Positions 18,475 through 28,181 of a stretch of 64,000 nt of DNA are shown one piece after another. Source of the stretch: Phaeospirillum tilakii (GTDB taxonomy: Bacteria > Pseudomonadota > Alphaproteobacteria > Rhodospirillales > Magnetospirillaceae); assembly GCF_042683125.1 (NCBI RefSeq), contig NZ_JBHUIY010000006.1, positions 62,001 to 126,000 on the forward strand. Direction: 5' to 3'. The notes beneath the pieces are model-generated. The model was not told the DNA's origin, ran no database searches, and was given only the letters and a program-made list of their open reading frames with translations. Both the position numbers and the translations under genes were made by a program. How positions within the stretch are numbered: the first letter of the stretch is position 1; each line of letters opens with the position of its first letter.

Positions 18475-19044
18475 ATGGCTGAAAGCTCACAAAAGTGGTT
18501 ACTGCGCAATCGCCCGCCTCGCGTAAAGATTACTTATGATGTCGAAACCGGCGGCGCGATCGAACGCAAGGAACTGCCGTTCATCATCGGCGTGCTCGCC
18601 GACCTGTCGGGCAAGCCGGCCGAACCGCTGCCGCCGGTCAAGGAACGCAAATTCGTCGAGATCGACCGGGACAATTTCAACGACGTCCTCGCCTCGATCA
18701 AACCGCGTCTGGCCTTCCGCGTCCCCAACCGGCTGAAGCCCGAGGCGGACGAGCAGCTTTCGGTCGAGCTGTCCTTCCAGCATCTCGACGATTTCAACCC
18801 GGTCGAGGTGCTGAAGCAGGTACCGGCGCTGGCCCACCTGTTCGCGGTGCGCGAACGGCTGCGCGACCTGCTGATCAAACTCGACGGCAACGAGGCGCTC
18901 GAGGATCTGCTGAAGGAGGTCGCCGCCGACCCGGCCAAGCAGGCCGAGCTGAAGGGGCTGCTGGCGCCCGCCGCCGGCGAGGCCGCCCCCGATGCCGCCG
19001 CCCCCGCCACCCCGCCGGACGAGCCCGCGCCGCCGCCGGCCTGA
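18475..19044 (+). CDS. tssB: T6SS contractile sheath small subunit TssB
   Basis: The ATG at 18475 gives MAESSQKWLLRNRPPRVKIT, followed by the TssB core ELPFIIGVLADLSG and FVEIDRDNFNDVLASIKPRL. The 189-residue protein ends in an Ala/Pro-rich tail. TssB pairs with TssC to form the sheath that contracts around the Hcp tube. The 94 bases between tssA and tssB leave room for a promoter, and tssC follows after 51 bases. Confidence 0.95.
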   Translation: MAESSQKWLLRNRPPRVKITYDVETGGAIERKELPFIIGVLADLSGKPAEPLPPVKERKFVEIDRDNFNDVLASIKPRLAFRVPNRLKPEADEQLSVELSFQHLDDFNPVEVLKQVPALAHLFAVRERLRDLLIKLDGNEALEDLLKEVAADPAKQAELKGLLAPAAGEAAPDAAAPATPPDEPAPPPA

Positions 19045-19095
19045 GCCGGCCCCCTCTCCTCCGTGTGACGCCCCCTGCGAGCAAACGAGGCAACG

Positions 19096-20559
19096 ATGGC
19101 CGAAGACACCACTCCCTCCGCCTCCCTCACCCTGCTCGACCGGTTGCTGGTCGAGGGGAAGATGGCGCGTGACGAATCGCAGCGGGCCTATGCCCGCGAG
19201 TTGCTGGCCGAGTTCGTCAACGACGTGCTGGCCGAAAGCGGCGGCACCGTCGGCAACGACATCCTGGCCCTGATCAACGAGCACATCGCCAACATCGACG
19301 CGCTGCTGACCGCCCAGGTCAACGAGATCCTGCATGCCCCCGACTTCCAGAAGATGGAGGCGGCGTGGCGCGGGCTGGCCTATCTGGTGTTCAACACCGA
19401 AACCAACACGATGCTGAAGATCCGCCTGCTCAACGTCGCCAAGGCCGATCTGCTGAAGGATCTCGAAAAGGCGGTCGAGTTCGACCAGAGCGCGCTGTTC
19501 AAGAAGGTCTATGAAGAGGAATACGGCACCTTCGGCGGCAATCCCTACAGCGTGCTGATCGGCGATTACGAATTCAGCCGCCATCCCCAGGACATGGCCC
19601 TGCTGGAGAAGATCTCCAACGTCGCCGCCGCCGCCCATGCCCCGTTCATCGCCGCGCCCCATCCCGGCCTGTTCGACATGGACAGCTTCACCGATCTCGG
19701 CTTGCCGCGCGACCTCGCCAAGATCTTCGAAAGCGTCGAACTGATCAAATGGCGCTCGTTCCGCGCCAGCGAGGACAGCCGCTACGTCGCGCTGGTGCTG
19801 CCGCGCGTGCTGCTGCGCCTGCCCTACGGCCCCGACACCGTCCCGGTCGAGGGCTTCGACTTCACCGAGGATTGTTCCGGCCTCGATCACCGCCACTATC
19901 TGTGGGGCAACGCCGCCTATGTCGAGGGGCAGCGGATCGGCGCCGCCTTCTCCCATCACGGCTGGACCGCGGCGATCCGCGGCGTCGAGGGCGGCGGCAA
20001 GGTCGAGGGCCTGCCCGCCCACACCTTCCGCAGCCCGGACGGCGACATCGCCCTCAAATGCCCGACCGAGGTGTCGATCACCGACCGGCGGGAAAAGGAA
20101 CTGTCGGACCTCGGCTTCATCGCCCTGGTCCATTGCAAGAACACCGACTATGCCGCCTTCTTCGGCGGCGCCACCGCCAACCGGCCCAAGCTTTACATCA
20201 CCCCCCAGGCCAACGCCAATTCGCGCCTGTCGGCGATGCTGCCCTACATCCTCAACGCCTCGCGCTTCGCCCACTACATCAAGGTGATCATGCGCGACAA
20301 GATCGGCAGCTTCATGACCAAGGACAATGTCGCGACCTACCTCAACACCTGGATCTCGCAATATGTCCTCGGTCAGGACGATGCCGGCCAGGACATCAAG
20401 GCACAATACCCGCTGCGCGAGGGGCGGATCGACGTGTCCGACATTCCCGGCAAACCGGGCTGCTACAACGCCGTGGTGTTCCTGCGTCCGCACTTCCAGC
20501 TCGAGGAACTGACCGCCTCGATCCGTCTGGTGGCCGAACTGCCGCCGCCAGCGGCCTGA
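19096..20559 (+). CDS. tssC: T6SS contractile sheath large subunit TssC
   Basis: The 487-residue protein has the TssC signatures MEAAWRGLAYLVFNTETNTM, EEYGTFGGNPYSVLIGDYEF and the C-terminal FLRPHFQLEELTASIRLV. It forms the outer layer of the sheath with TssB. Length and motifs are complete. No clpV gene, which normally recycles contracted sheath, is present anywhere in this locus. Confidence 0.96.
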   Translation: MAEDTTPSASLTLLDRLLVEGKMARDESQRAYARELLAEFVNDVLAESGGTVGNDILALINEHIANIDALLTAQVNEILHAPDFQKMEAAWRGLAYLVFNTETNTMLKIRLLNVAKADLLKDLEKAVEFDQSALFKKVYEEEYGTFGGNPYSVLIGDYEFSRHPQDMALLEKISNVAAAAHAPFIAAPHPGLFDMDSFTDLGLPRDLAKIFESVELIKWRSFRASEDSRYVALVLPRVLLRLPYGPDTVPVEGFDFTEDCSGLDHRHYLWGNAAYVEGQRIGAAFSHHGWTAAIRGVEGGGKVEGLPAHTFRSPDGDIALKCPTEVSITDRREKELSDLGFIALVHCKNTDYAAFFGGATANRPKLYITPQANANSRLSAMLPYILNASRFAHYIKVIMRDKIGSFMTKDNVATYLNTWISQYVLGQDDAGQDIKAQYPLREGRIDVSDIPGKPGCYNAVVFLRPHFQLEELTASIRLVAELPPPAA

Positions 20560-20633
20560 GCGGGGACGGGACGGCCCAGGCCCAGAGCTTCCGCCGGTGA
20601 CGGAAGCGCCTTCAATCCGGGAGCATCAGCCTC

Positions 20634-21125
20634 ATGGCCCAGAATTTCTTCATCAAGATCGACGGCATCGAGGGCGAGTCGAAGGTCGAAGGTCACGACA
20701 AGGACATCCAGGTGCTGTCCTGGAGCCATTCCTTCAACCAGCCGACCTCGGCCACCCGCTCCTCCGCCGGTGGTGGCACGGTCGAGCAGGCCAACCACGC
20801 CGATTTCTCGATCACCAAATATCTCGACATCGCCAGCGTGCCGCTGATGAAGCAGTGCTGGAGCGGCAAGACCGCCGCCACCGCCACCTTCACCGCCTAC
20901 CGCTCCGACGGCGATGCCCTGGTTGAATATCTCAAGATCGAGATGAACAACGTGCTGATCTCGAACATCTCGCTCGGCGGCGGCACCGGCGACATGGCCA
21001 CCGAGACCGTCACCCTGTCCTACAGCAAGGTCCAGTACACCTACGTCCAGCAGAAGGTCGCCGGCGGCGGCAATGACGGCAACAAGGTCGCCTCGCACGA
21101 TCTGGCGTTGCAGAAGATCGGTTAA
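20634..21125 (+). CDS. hcp: T6SS tube protein Hcp (TssD)
   Basis: The 163-residue protein starts MAQNFFIKIDGIEGESKVEG and contains VLSWSHSFNQPTSA and the beta-barrel core of Hcp, ending with QYTYVQQKVAGGGNDGNKVA. Hexamers stack into the inner tube. It follows tssC directly and precedes tssE by six bases. The small size argues for a plain structural Hcp without a fused effector. Confidence 0.95.
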   Translation: MAQNFFIKIDGIEGESKVEGHDKDIQVLSWSHSFNQPTSATRSSAGGGTVEQANHADFSITKYLDIASVPLMKQCWSGKTAATATFTAYRSDGDALVEYLKIEMNNVLISNISLGGGTGDMATETVTLSYSKVQYTYVQQKVAGGGNDGNKVASHDLALQKIG

Positions 21126-21131
21126 GCCGGC

Positions 21132-21611
21132 ATGGCGGGCCCGCGGCCGGTCACAGGCGGCCCGCGGTCGGTCGAAGGGGGCCGCGCCCTGTTGTTCGAA
21201 CGGCTGGTCGATCTCGCCCCGGGAGAGGGCGAGAGCCAGCCCTTCCTGCTGCATGACCGCGACGGGCTGAAGGCCTCGGTCGCGGCCGAACTGGCGGCGC
21301 TGCTGTCGACCCGGCTGTCGCGCCCGCTGGCGCTGCCGCCCGGCCAGGACCGTACCACCCTCGATTACGGCATCCCCGACGCCGCCGGGCTGGCCCCCGG
21401 CGATGCCGAGGGCCGTGCCGCCTTCGCCGCCGAGATCCAGGCGGCGATCCTGGCGTTCGAGCCCCGGCTGGAGACGCCGCGGGTGACCCTGTCGCCCGAT
21501 CCCGCCCGCAGCGACGGGCTGATGGCGCGGATCGAGGCCCATCTGCGCTGCGGCGACGAGATGGAGCCGGTCTCCTTCGCCCTCGCCTTGGGACGCGGCG
21601 ATGAGTCTTGA
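21132..21611 (+). CDS. tssE: T6SS baseplate protein TssE (gp25-like)
   Basis: The 159-residue protein has a conserved LLSTRLSRPLALPPG and TTLDYGIPDAAGL, the gp25-like signature, and ends with the EPRLETPRVTLSPDPARSD beta region. It begins sheath polymerisation at the baseplate. The 11-base overlap with tssF points to translational coupling. Confidence 0.9.
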   Translation: MAGPRPVTGGPRSVEGGRALLFERLVDLAPGEGESQPFLLHDRDGLKASVAAELAALLSTRLSRPLALPPGQDRTTLDYGIPDAAGLAPGDAEGRAAFAAEIQAAILAFEPRLETPRVTLSPDPARSDGLMARIEAHLRCGDEMEPVSFALALGRGDES

Positions 21612-23418
21612 CCCGTTCGACCCGCTGTTCCGCGCCTATGTCAACGAACTGGCCTGTCTGCGCGGCGCCGGGGCCGATTTCGCCCGCAGCCACCCCAAGC
21701 TGGCGCGGCGGCTGGAACTGGCCCGCGACGGCGCGGCCGACCCCCAGATCGAACGGCTGATCGAATCCTTCGCCTTCCTGGCCGCGCGGATCCAGCGCGA
21801 GATCGAAGCCGACTTCCCGCTGATCCCCGCCGCGCTGCTCGGCACGCTCTATCCCCACCTCACCGCGCCGGTGCCGTCGATGGCGATCGCCCGCTTCGAC
21901 ACCGACCCGGCCCATTCCCGGGCGACGATGGGGATCGCGGTGCCGCGCGCCACCCCGCTTTACGCCAGCGCCGAGGACGGGCTGACCTGCCGGTTCCGCA
22001 CCTCGGCCCCGGTCACGCTGTGGCCGGTCGAGGTGGCCGGGCTCGATCTGCTGTCGCCGTTCGCCCTGACCGCGGTGGCGGGCGAGGCGGAACGGCTGGG
22101 CGCCGCCGCCCTGCTGCGGCTGCGGCTGACCTGCCAGGGCAACCGCGATTTCGCCGAGTTCACCCCGAACCGGCTGCGGCTGTTCCTCGACGCCGATCCG
22201 ACCACCGCCGAGACCCTCTACGAACTGCTTGGCCACCGCGTCGGCGGGGTGCTGGTGCTGCCGGACGGGGCCGAGCGGGCCCGCCGCAGCCGGATCCGGG
22301 TCGAGCCGGTCGGGTTCGGCCCCGACGAGGCGCTGCTGCCCCACCCCGACACCGCCCATCAGGGCTATCGCCTGTTGCAGGAATATTTCCTGTTCCCGGA
22401 GAAATTCCTGTTCGTCGATCTGGTCGATCTGCCGCCGCTGGGGCCGGGGCGGGTGGTCGATCTGGTGTTCCTGCTGACCCGGCGGCCGCCGGGCGGGCTG
22501 ATCCTGCGCCCCGACACCCTGCGGCTGGGCTGCACCCCGATCATCAACCTGTTCCCGCGCACCAGCGAGCCGATCCGGCTCGACCATACCCAGGTCGAAT
22601 ACCGGCTGATGCCCGACATCCGCTGGGAACGGGCCACCGAGATCCACTCGATCCTCAAGGTGTCGGACACCGCCGCCGCCAACGCCCCCGACCGCGCCGT
22701 CCTGCCGTTCTTCTCGACCGGCCATCCCTCGACGCGGGGCGAGCGCGACTGCTACTGGATCGCCCGGCGCCAGCCGACCGGACGGCCCGACCTGCCCGGC
22801 AGCGAGATGCTGCTGTCGTTCAAGGATCTCGGCCTCGACCCGGCCCTGCCGTCGAGCCCGGTGCTGTTCGCCCATACCCTCTGCACCAATCGCGGCGCCG
22901 CCGAGCAGATCGCCCCCGGCACCGCCCTGACGATGGAACGCGCCGCCCCGGTGGCGGCGATCGTCTGCCACACCCGCCCCACCGCCCAGCTCGCCGCCCC
23001 CGAGGATGGGGAGACGCTGTGGCAATTGGTGTCGCATCTGTCGCTCAACCACCTGTCGCTGGCCGGCGGCGCCGACAGCCTGGAGGGACTGAAGGAGATC
23101 CTGCGGCTGTATGGCGGCCGGCAGGCCGGCCACGGCCAGCAATTGATCGACGCCCTGACCGCGCTCGCCACCCGGCGGGTGGTGCGGCGGATCGGCGCCG
23201 ACGCCTGGCGCGGCTTCTGTCGCGGCACCGAGGTCACCCTCACCGTCGATGACCGCACCCTCGGCTCGGCGCTGTACCTGTTCACCGGGGTGCTGTCGCA
23301 CTTCCTCGGCCTCTATTGCGGGGTCAACCTGTTCACCGAGCTGCGGGTCACCACCCCGCGCCAGGAAGGAGCCTGGATCACATGGCCGCCCCGAACCGGC
23401 GAGGCGATCGTCCTCTGA
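21601..23418 (+). CDS. tssF: T6SS baseplate protein TssF
   Basis: The 605-residue protein starts MSLDPFDPLFRAYVNELACL and carries the TssF pattern GADFARSHPKLARRLEL, ESFAFLAARIQREIEADFP and LLGTLYPHLTAPVPSMAI, with the C-terminal SHFLGLYCGVNLFTELRVTT. TssF dimers with TssG build the baseplate wedge. The length is normal, and the last 37 bases overlap tssG. Confidence 0.95.
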   Translation: MSLDPFDPLFRAYVNELACLRGAGADFARSHPKLARRLELARDGAADPQIERLIESFAFLAARIQREIEADFPLIPAALLGTLYPHLTAPVPSMAIARFDTDPAHSRATMGIAVPRATPLYASAEDGLTCRFRTSAPVTLWPVEVAGLDLLSPFALTAVAGEAERLGAAALLRLRLTCQGNRDFAEFTPNRLRLFLDADPTTAETLYELLGHRVGGVLVLPDGAERARRSRIRVEPVGFGPDEALLPHPDTAHQGYRLLQEYFLFPEKFLFVDLVDLPPLGPGRVVDLVFLLTRRPPGGLILRPDTLRLGCTPIINLFPRTSEPIRLDHTQVEYRLMPDIRWERATEIHSILKVSDTAAANAPDRAVLPFFSTGHPSTRGERDCYWIARRQPTGRPDLPGSEMLLSFKDLGLDPALPSSPVLFAHTLCTNRGAAEQIAPGTALTMERAAPVAAIVCHTRPTAQLAAPEDGETLWQLVSHLSLNHLSLAGGADSLEGLKEILRLYGGRQAGHGQQLIDALTALATRRVVRRIGADAWRGFCRGTEVTLTVDDRTLGSALYLFTGVLSHFLGLYCGVNLFTELRVTTPRQEGAWITWPPRTGEAIVL

Positions 23419-24440
23419 GCGCCCGGCTGCGGGCCGAACCGCAGCGTTTCGCCCTGCTCCAGGCGGTGGCGCTGGCCGAGGCCGAACGCCCGGAGGCCCA
23501 GCCGGTCGGCAGCGGCTTCGACACCAGACAGGAGGCGGTGCGCTTTCGCGCCAGCCTGTCGCGCGCCTTCCCCGCCAGCGACGTCACCGGCTGGCGCGAC
23601 GGGGCAGACGGCGCCCCGCCCGAGCTGGAGACCGCCTTTCTCGGCCTCGCCGGCGCCTTCGGCCCGCTGCCGCCGCCGCTGGCCGAACTGGCGCTGGAGC
23701 GGGCCCGGCGCGGCGATACCGGCATCCGCGACTTCCTCGACCTGTTCAACCATCGCCTGATCGCGCTGTTCGTCCGCGCCAAGCGCGCCCATCGCCCCAC
23801 CCTCCAGCCCGGCCGGCCCGACGCCACCGGCTTCGCCGGCCTGCTGTGGGCCCTGCTCGGCCTCCGCACCCCCGGCCTGCGCCGGGGACTGTCGCGACGC
23901 GGCCGCTCCCGCCTCGCCGGCCAGGAACGCGCCCTGCTGGCCTGCGCCGGGCTGCTCAACCAGCGCCCGGTCAGCGCCCACGCCCTCGAACGCCTGCTCG
24001 CCGCCGCGCTGACCCTGCCGGTGCGGGTCGAGTCGTTCGTCGGCGGCTGGCTGCGGCTCGATCCCGACCAGCGCACCGAACTGGGCGGGCCCGGCCGCAA
24101 CCAGACCCTCGGCGACGGCGCGGTGCTGGGCGGCCGGGTGTGGGACCAGGGCGCCGGCATCCGGGTGGTGCTGGGGCCGATCAGCCTGCGCCGCCTGCAT
24201 CGCCTGCTGCCCGGCGCCGCCGACCACGTCACGCTGTGCGCCCTGCTGGCCTATGCCCTCGGCGGCAGTGTCGCGGTCGAGGCCCGGCTGGTGCTGCCGC
24301 CGCGTCAGGTGCCGGGCTCGCGCCTCGACACCCGTTCCCCGGCCCACCAGCCCCGGCTGGGCTGGACCAGCTTCCTCACCACCGCCCCCCGCCGCGCCCC
24401 CGGCGAGGTGCTGCTTCAGCTCGGCCGCCCGGGCGAGTGA
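23382..24440 (+). CDS. tssG: T6SS baseplate protein TssG
   Basis: The ATG at 23382 is preceded by AGGAAGGAG and gives 352 residues with PQRFALLQAVALAE, the FLGLAGAFGPLPPPLAELAL signature, IRDFLDLFNHRLIALFVRA and the C-terminal LGWTSFLTTAPRRAPG. TssG completes the baseplate wedge with TssF. The beginning lies inside the end of tssF in another frame. Confidence 0.93.
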   Translation: MAAPNRRGDRPLSARLRAEPQRFALLQAVALAEAERPEAQPVGSGFDTRQEAVRFRASLSRAFPASDVTGWRDGADGAPPELETAFLGLAGAFGPLPPPLAELALERARRGDTGIRDFLDLFNHRLIALFVRAKRAHRPTLQPGRPDATGFAGLLWALLGLRTPGLRRGLSRRGRSRLAGQERALLACAGLLNQRPVSAHALERLLAAALTLPVRVESFVGGWLRLDPDQRTELGGPGRNQTLGDGAVLGGRVWDQGAGIRVVLGPISLRRLHRLLPGAADHVTLCALLAYALGGSVAVEARLVLPPRQVPGSRLDTRSPAHQPRLGWTSFLTTAPRRAPGEVLLQLGRPGE

Positions 24441-24473
24441 AGGATGCGGGCCGGGCCCGACCATCGAAGCAGG

Positions 24474-24520
24474 TCCAGGAGCCGCTGGCTCCTGGCGGGT
24501 GCGGGCAGAGCCCGCTTTTC
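24474..24520. repeat. Palindromic intergenic repeat, variant copy
   Basis: A stem CCAGGAGCC/GGCTCCTGG is followed by a second stem GCGGGC/GCCCGC. The right half matches the dispersed repeats at 33260, 45744, 62945 and 63063, while the left stem differs in sequence but keeps the base pairing. It sits between tssG and the effector candidate and may attenuate transcription. Confidence 0.55.
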
Positions 24521-24581
24521 GGTTGCGACGGCCTGCCGCTCATCGCACAATGGATTGGTCAGACTTGCCGGGAGATCCGTC

Positions 24582-25517
24582 GTGTCGCAGCGTCACGCGC
24601 CCCCGCCGACCCGGTTCGGCCCCGCCGCGCCGGCCCAGGCCAAATCCGGCTACCAATTGGTGGTCGGGGCCTATCTGCATCAGGGCAGCCAGCCGGCGGC
24701 ACTGGCCGGGCATGCCTTTGTCGGCATCGAGCGCCCCAACGGCCAGCGCGAAACCTTCGGCTTCTCCCCCGCCGATTACGGCCGGTTCGACCCCCGGCGC
24801 GACTATCAGCGCCTGTCGGCCGGGGTTCAGGGCAAGGTTCACGGCGACGCCGGCGCCTTCGCCCAGCCCGGGGTGCGGGTGGCCAAGGTGCCGATCAGCG
24901 ATTCCCAGGCCCGCGCCGCGCTGGCCACGGTCGAACGCTACAAGGCCAGCAACGCCGATTTCAGCGCCACCCGCCGCCAATGCACCACCTTCGCCAGCGA
25001 CGTCGCCCGCGCCGCCGGGGTGTCGGTGGCGGCGGCGCCGGGCCAGCCGCGCGCCTTTTATGCCGCGCTCGGCCGGCCGGACGGGGTGATGCAGGGGCGC
25101 TTCCCCGGCGGCTGCATCCAGCGGCGGGGCGCCACCAACGGCAACGCCTTCGCCCTGCCCGAGACCTTCACCCTGCCCGCCGCCAGCGGCCAGCCGCTGC
25201 CCGACGGGGTGCGCGGCAAGATGGAGAGCTTCTTCGGCACCGATTTCTCACGGGTGCGGGTCCATGTCGGGCCGGAAGCCCCGGCGATCGGCGCCCTGGC
25301 CTTCACCGTCGGCGACACCATCGTCTTCGCCCCCGGCCAGTACGATCCCTCCAGCCCGCGCGGCCAGCAGATCCTCGGCCATGAACTGGCCCATGTCGTC
25401 CAGCAGCGCGCCGGCCGGGTGCGCAACCCGTTCGGCGCCGGCCTCGCCGTGGTCCAGGACGCCGCGCTGGAGGCCGAGGCCGACCGCCTCGGCATGCGCG
25501 CCGCCTTCGGCCGCTGA
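24582..25517 (+). CDS. Putative T6SS cargo: Cys/His N-terminal domain plus DUF4157 metallopeptidase-like domain
   Basis: The likely start is the GTG at 24582, giving 311 residues. The N-terminal half has GHAFVGIERPNGQRETFGFS (His44) and RRQCTTFASDVARAAG (Cys134), the arrangement of NlpC/P60-like thiol hydrolases. The C-terminal half is DUF4157: KMESFFGTDFSRVRVHVG, then the zinc motif HELAH at 267-271 and a further EAEADRLG at about 298. The gene lies between tssG and vgrG, where effectors are often found. Toxic activity is inference, as neither domain has been tested here. Confidence 0.75.
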   Translation: MSQRHAPPPTRFGPAAPAQAKSGYQLVVGAYLHQGSQPAALAGHAFVGIERPNGQRETFGFSPADYGRFDPRRDYQRLSAGVQGKVHGDAGAFAQPGVRVAKVPISDSQARAALATVERYKASNADFSATRRQCTTFASDVARAAGVSVAAAPGQPRAFYAALGRPDGVMQGRFPGGCIQRRGATNGNAFALPETFTLPAASGQPLPDGVRGKMESFFGTDFSRVRVHVGPEAPAIGALAFTVGDTIVFAPGQYDPSSPRGQQILGHELAHVVQQRAGRVRNPFGAGLAVVQDAALEAEADRLGMRAAFGR

Positions 25518-25541
25518 GACGTCGCCGCCCGCCCACCCCCG

Positions 25542-27482
25542 ATGCCCACCGTCAACACCCCGCTGTCGCTTCAGCTCACCACCCCGCTCGGCCCCGACAA
25601 GCTGGTTGCCACCGGCCTGTCCGGCAGCGAGGGGATCAGCGAGCTGTTCCTGTTCACCGTCACCGCTTCCGCCACCGCCGACGGGCTCGATGCCGGCGCG
25701 GTGACCGGCAAGGCGGTGACCCTTACCCTGGTCGATGGCGCCGGCCTGACCCGCTCCATCAACGGCATCGCCACCCGGGTGGCGGTGTGCGGCAAGAGCT
25801 GGTCGATCGATCTGCGGCCGTGGACGTGGCTGCTGGGGCTGGCCAGCGACAACCGCATCTTCCAGCAGAAGAGCGCCCCCGACATCGTCAAGGCGGTGTT
25901 CGCCGACGCCGGCTTCACCGATTTCCAGGACAAGCTGACCGGCAGCTACGCCGCCCGCGATTACTGCGTCCAGTACCAGGAAACCAACCTCGCCTTCGTG
26001 CTGCGCCTGTTCGAGGATGAAGGGATCTGGTTCAGCTTCAGCCACGAGGACGGCAAGCACACCCTGGTGATGGGCGACGATTGCTCGGCCCATGCCGCCT
26101 GCGCCAACGTCTCGGCGGTCAAGTTCCTCGAACTGACCTCCAGCCGCAACTGGCTGGAAAACAACCGGGTCGAGGCGCTGTCGCTTGAACACAACGTCGT
26201 CACCGGCAAGTACCAGTCGGAGGATTTCAATTTCGAGACCCCCACCGCCGAGCTGAAGGCCAACGCCGCCGGCAGCGGCCCGGCCTATCAGATCTACGAT
26301 TATCCCGGCTGGTACCAGACCAAGGATGCCGGCGACGCCCGCGCCGGCAAACGGCTCCAGATCTTCGAGGCGATGACCAAAATTCTGTCCGGCCGCGCCG
26401 ACGTCCGCCACTTCACCGCCGGCGGCAAGATCACCATTTCCGGCCATCCCGACAGCGCCCTCAACGGCGATTGGGTGCTGGCCGAGGTCCGCCACGACGC
26501 CGCCCCGGGCGCGTACGCCAACAGCTTCACCGCCTTCCCCGCCGACGTGGTGTTCCGGCCGGCGCGGCGCACCCGCAAGCCGCGCATCGCCGGCAGCCAC
26601 ACCGCGATCGTCACCGGCAAGGCCGGCGAGGAGATCTGGACCGATTCCTACGGCCGGATCAAGGTGCAGTTCCCCTGGGACCAGCTCGGCAAGCACGACG
26701 AGAACACCACCTGCTGGATCCGCGTCGCCCAAAGCTGGGCCGGCAAGTCGTGGGGCGCCTGGGTGCTGCCGCGCATCGGTCAGGAGGTGGTGGTGACCTT
26801 CCTCGACGGCGACCCCGACCGGCCGCTGGTCACCGGCTGCGTCTATAACGGCGACAATTCGCTGCCCTACCCCCTGCCCGACAACCAGACCCGCAGCACG
26901 CTGAAATCGAACAGCTCGAAGGGCGGCGCCGGCTACAACGAGATCCGCTTCGAGGACAAGGCGGATGCCGAGGAGATCTTCGTCCACGCCCGCAAGGACC
27001 TCAATATCGAGGTCGAGAAGGGCAACCGCACGGTGACGGTGATGGAGGGCAATGACAGCCTGACCATCAGCAAGGGCAACCGCACCACCACCATCACCGA
27101 GGGCAACGAGACCCACGAGGTGCAGAAGGGCACCCGCGCCATCACCGTCAAGGATGCCGAGACCCACACCAACCAGGCCGACTTCACCCATGAGGTAAAG
27201 GGAAACTACACCCTCAAGGTCTCGGGGGACTTCCTGCTCCAGGTTTCTGGTAAGATCACCGTCAAGTCCGATGGCGATGCCCTGGTTCAGTCCGGCGCCG
27301 CCGGCACGGTCAAGACCGGCACCAGCCTGACCCTTCAGTCCGGCACCGACCTGACCGCCAAGGCCGGCACCGGCGCCACCCTCCAGGGCGGCACCACCGT
27401 CGAGGTCAAGGGCTCGGCCTCCGGTACCGTCGATGGCGGCGGGATGCTGACGGTCAAGGGCGGGATGGTCAAGATCAACTGA
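25542..27482 (+). CDS. vgrG: T6SS spike protein VgrG (TssI)
   Basis: The 646-residue protein has the gp27-like part (GSEGISELFLFTVTASA, YCVQYQETNLAFVLRLFEDE), the OB-fold ETHTA-like region (DSYGRIKVQFPWDQLGKHDE, WIRVAQSWAGKSWGAWVLPR) and a gp5-like beta-helix of repeated VEKGNRTVTVMEGNDSLTIS type. After the beta-helix a repeated Gly/Thr/Lys-rich stretch ends MVKIN, with no extra catalytic domain. Cargo would therefore be carried by the neighbouring genes or the PAAR-like tip. Confidence 0.95.
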   Translation: MPTVNTPLSLQLTTPLGPDKLVATGLSGSEGISELFLFTVTASATADGLDAGAVTGKAVTLTLVDGAGLTRSINGIATRVAVCGKSWSIDLRPWTWLLGLASDNRIFQQKSAPDIVKAVFADAGFTDFQDKLTGSYAARDYCVQYQETNLAFVLRLFEDEGIWFSFSHEDGKHTLVMGDDCSAHAACANVSAVKFLELTSSRNWLENNRVEALSLEHNVVTGKYQSEDFNFETPTAELKANAAGSGPAYQIYDYPGWYQTKDAGDARAGKRLQIFEAMTKILSGRADVRHFTAGGKITISGHPDSALNGDWVLAEVRHDAAPGAYANSFTAFPADVVFRPARRTRKPRIAGSHTAIVTGKAGEEIWTDSYGRIKVQFPWDQLGKHDENTTCWIRVAQSWAGKSWGAWVLPRIGQEVVVTFLDGDPDRPLVTGCVYNGDNSLPYPLPDNQTRSTLKSNSSKGGAGYNEIRFEDKADAEEIFVHARKDLNIEVEKGNRTVTVMEGNDSLTISKGNRTTTITEGNETHEVQKGTRAITVKDAETHTNQADFTHEVKGNYTLKVSGDFLLQVSGKITVKSDGDALVQSGAAGTVKTGTSLTLQSGTDLTAKAGTGATLQGGTTVEVKGSASGTVDGGGMLTVKGGMVKIN

Positions 27483-27497
27483 GGCGGGAGGCATCCG

Positions 27498-28181
27498 ATG
27501 GCGATCACCTGGCACCAGCCACCGCCCCAGCCGCCCCTGCGCGGCGGCGCCGCCGCGTCCGTCCCCCCGGCCAGCACGGTCCAGCCGCTGCGCGCCTTCG
27601 CCGCCGTGCCGCACACCGCCGCCCCGCCCCGCCGCGCCCCGGCCGGCGACGAATTGCTGAGCCTGCCCGGCGGCGGCTTTCAGTTGCGGCTGCATGACCG
27701 GCAGGTGATGGCCCGCCCGAACGGCACCTACAATTTCGTCCGGGTTCAGGGCCTGACCCGCAACCAGACCACCACCGTGCTGTCGCCGCGCGCCGCCCAT
27801 GCCGCCCTCGCCGCCGGCCGGCCGGTGCTGTATGCCGGCACCGCCGCCTTCGCCGACGGCCGGCTCGATTGGTGGAGCAATTATTCCGGCACCTACCAGC
27901 CCCAGGCCGAGTTCAACCGGCAGGCCGGCCTGCCGGCCGACAAGTTCATTCCCTGGCAGAAATTGCAGATGGGCGGGCTTGGCCTGCAACGCGGCATGCT
28001 GGGCGAGCGCCGCGCCGCCCTCGCCCCCGAACGGCCGGCGGCCAAGGCGGTCAGCCCCGACCGGGCCGGCCACCCTGGCCCGGCGGCTACTTCGTCAGCT
28101 GCGACAAAAGATGCGACAGCGACGGCACATGCGGGAACAGCTTCGGGTTCACCAGCGTCAGGCCGGCCAGGATCAGGCTGA
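27498..28181 (+). CDS. VgrG-linked protein of unknown function
   Basis: This 227-residue protein follows vgrG by 15 bases. After a Pro/Ala-rich N-terminus it has a domain at about 52-160 (GGFQLRLHDRQVMARPNGTY, AAHAALAAGRPVLYAGTAAF, WWSNYSGTYQPQAEFNRQAG, ADKFIPWQKLQ), a pattern seen in proteins that accompany secreted toxins. The last 30 residues are low complexity and overlap the convergent DUF4236 gene, so the true end could be earlier. It could be an effector, an adaptor or an immunity protein; the sequence does not decide. Confidence 0.65.
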   Translation: MAITWHQPPPQPPLRGGAAASVPPASTVQPLRAFAAVPHTAAPPRRAPAGDELLSLPGGGFQLRLHDRQVMARPNGTYNFVRVQGLTRNQTTTVLSPRAAHAALAAGRPVLYAGTAAFADGRLDWWSNYSGTYQPQAEFNRQAGLPADKFIPWQKLQMGGLGLQRGMLGERRAALAPERPAAKAVSPDRAGHPGPAATSSAATKDATATAHAGTASGSPASGRPGSG

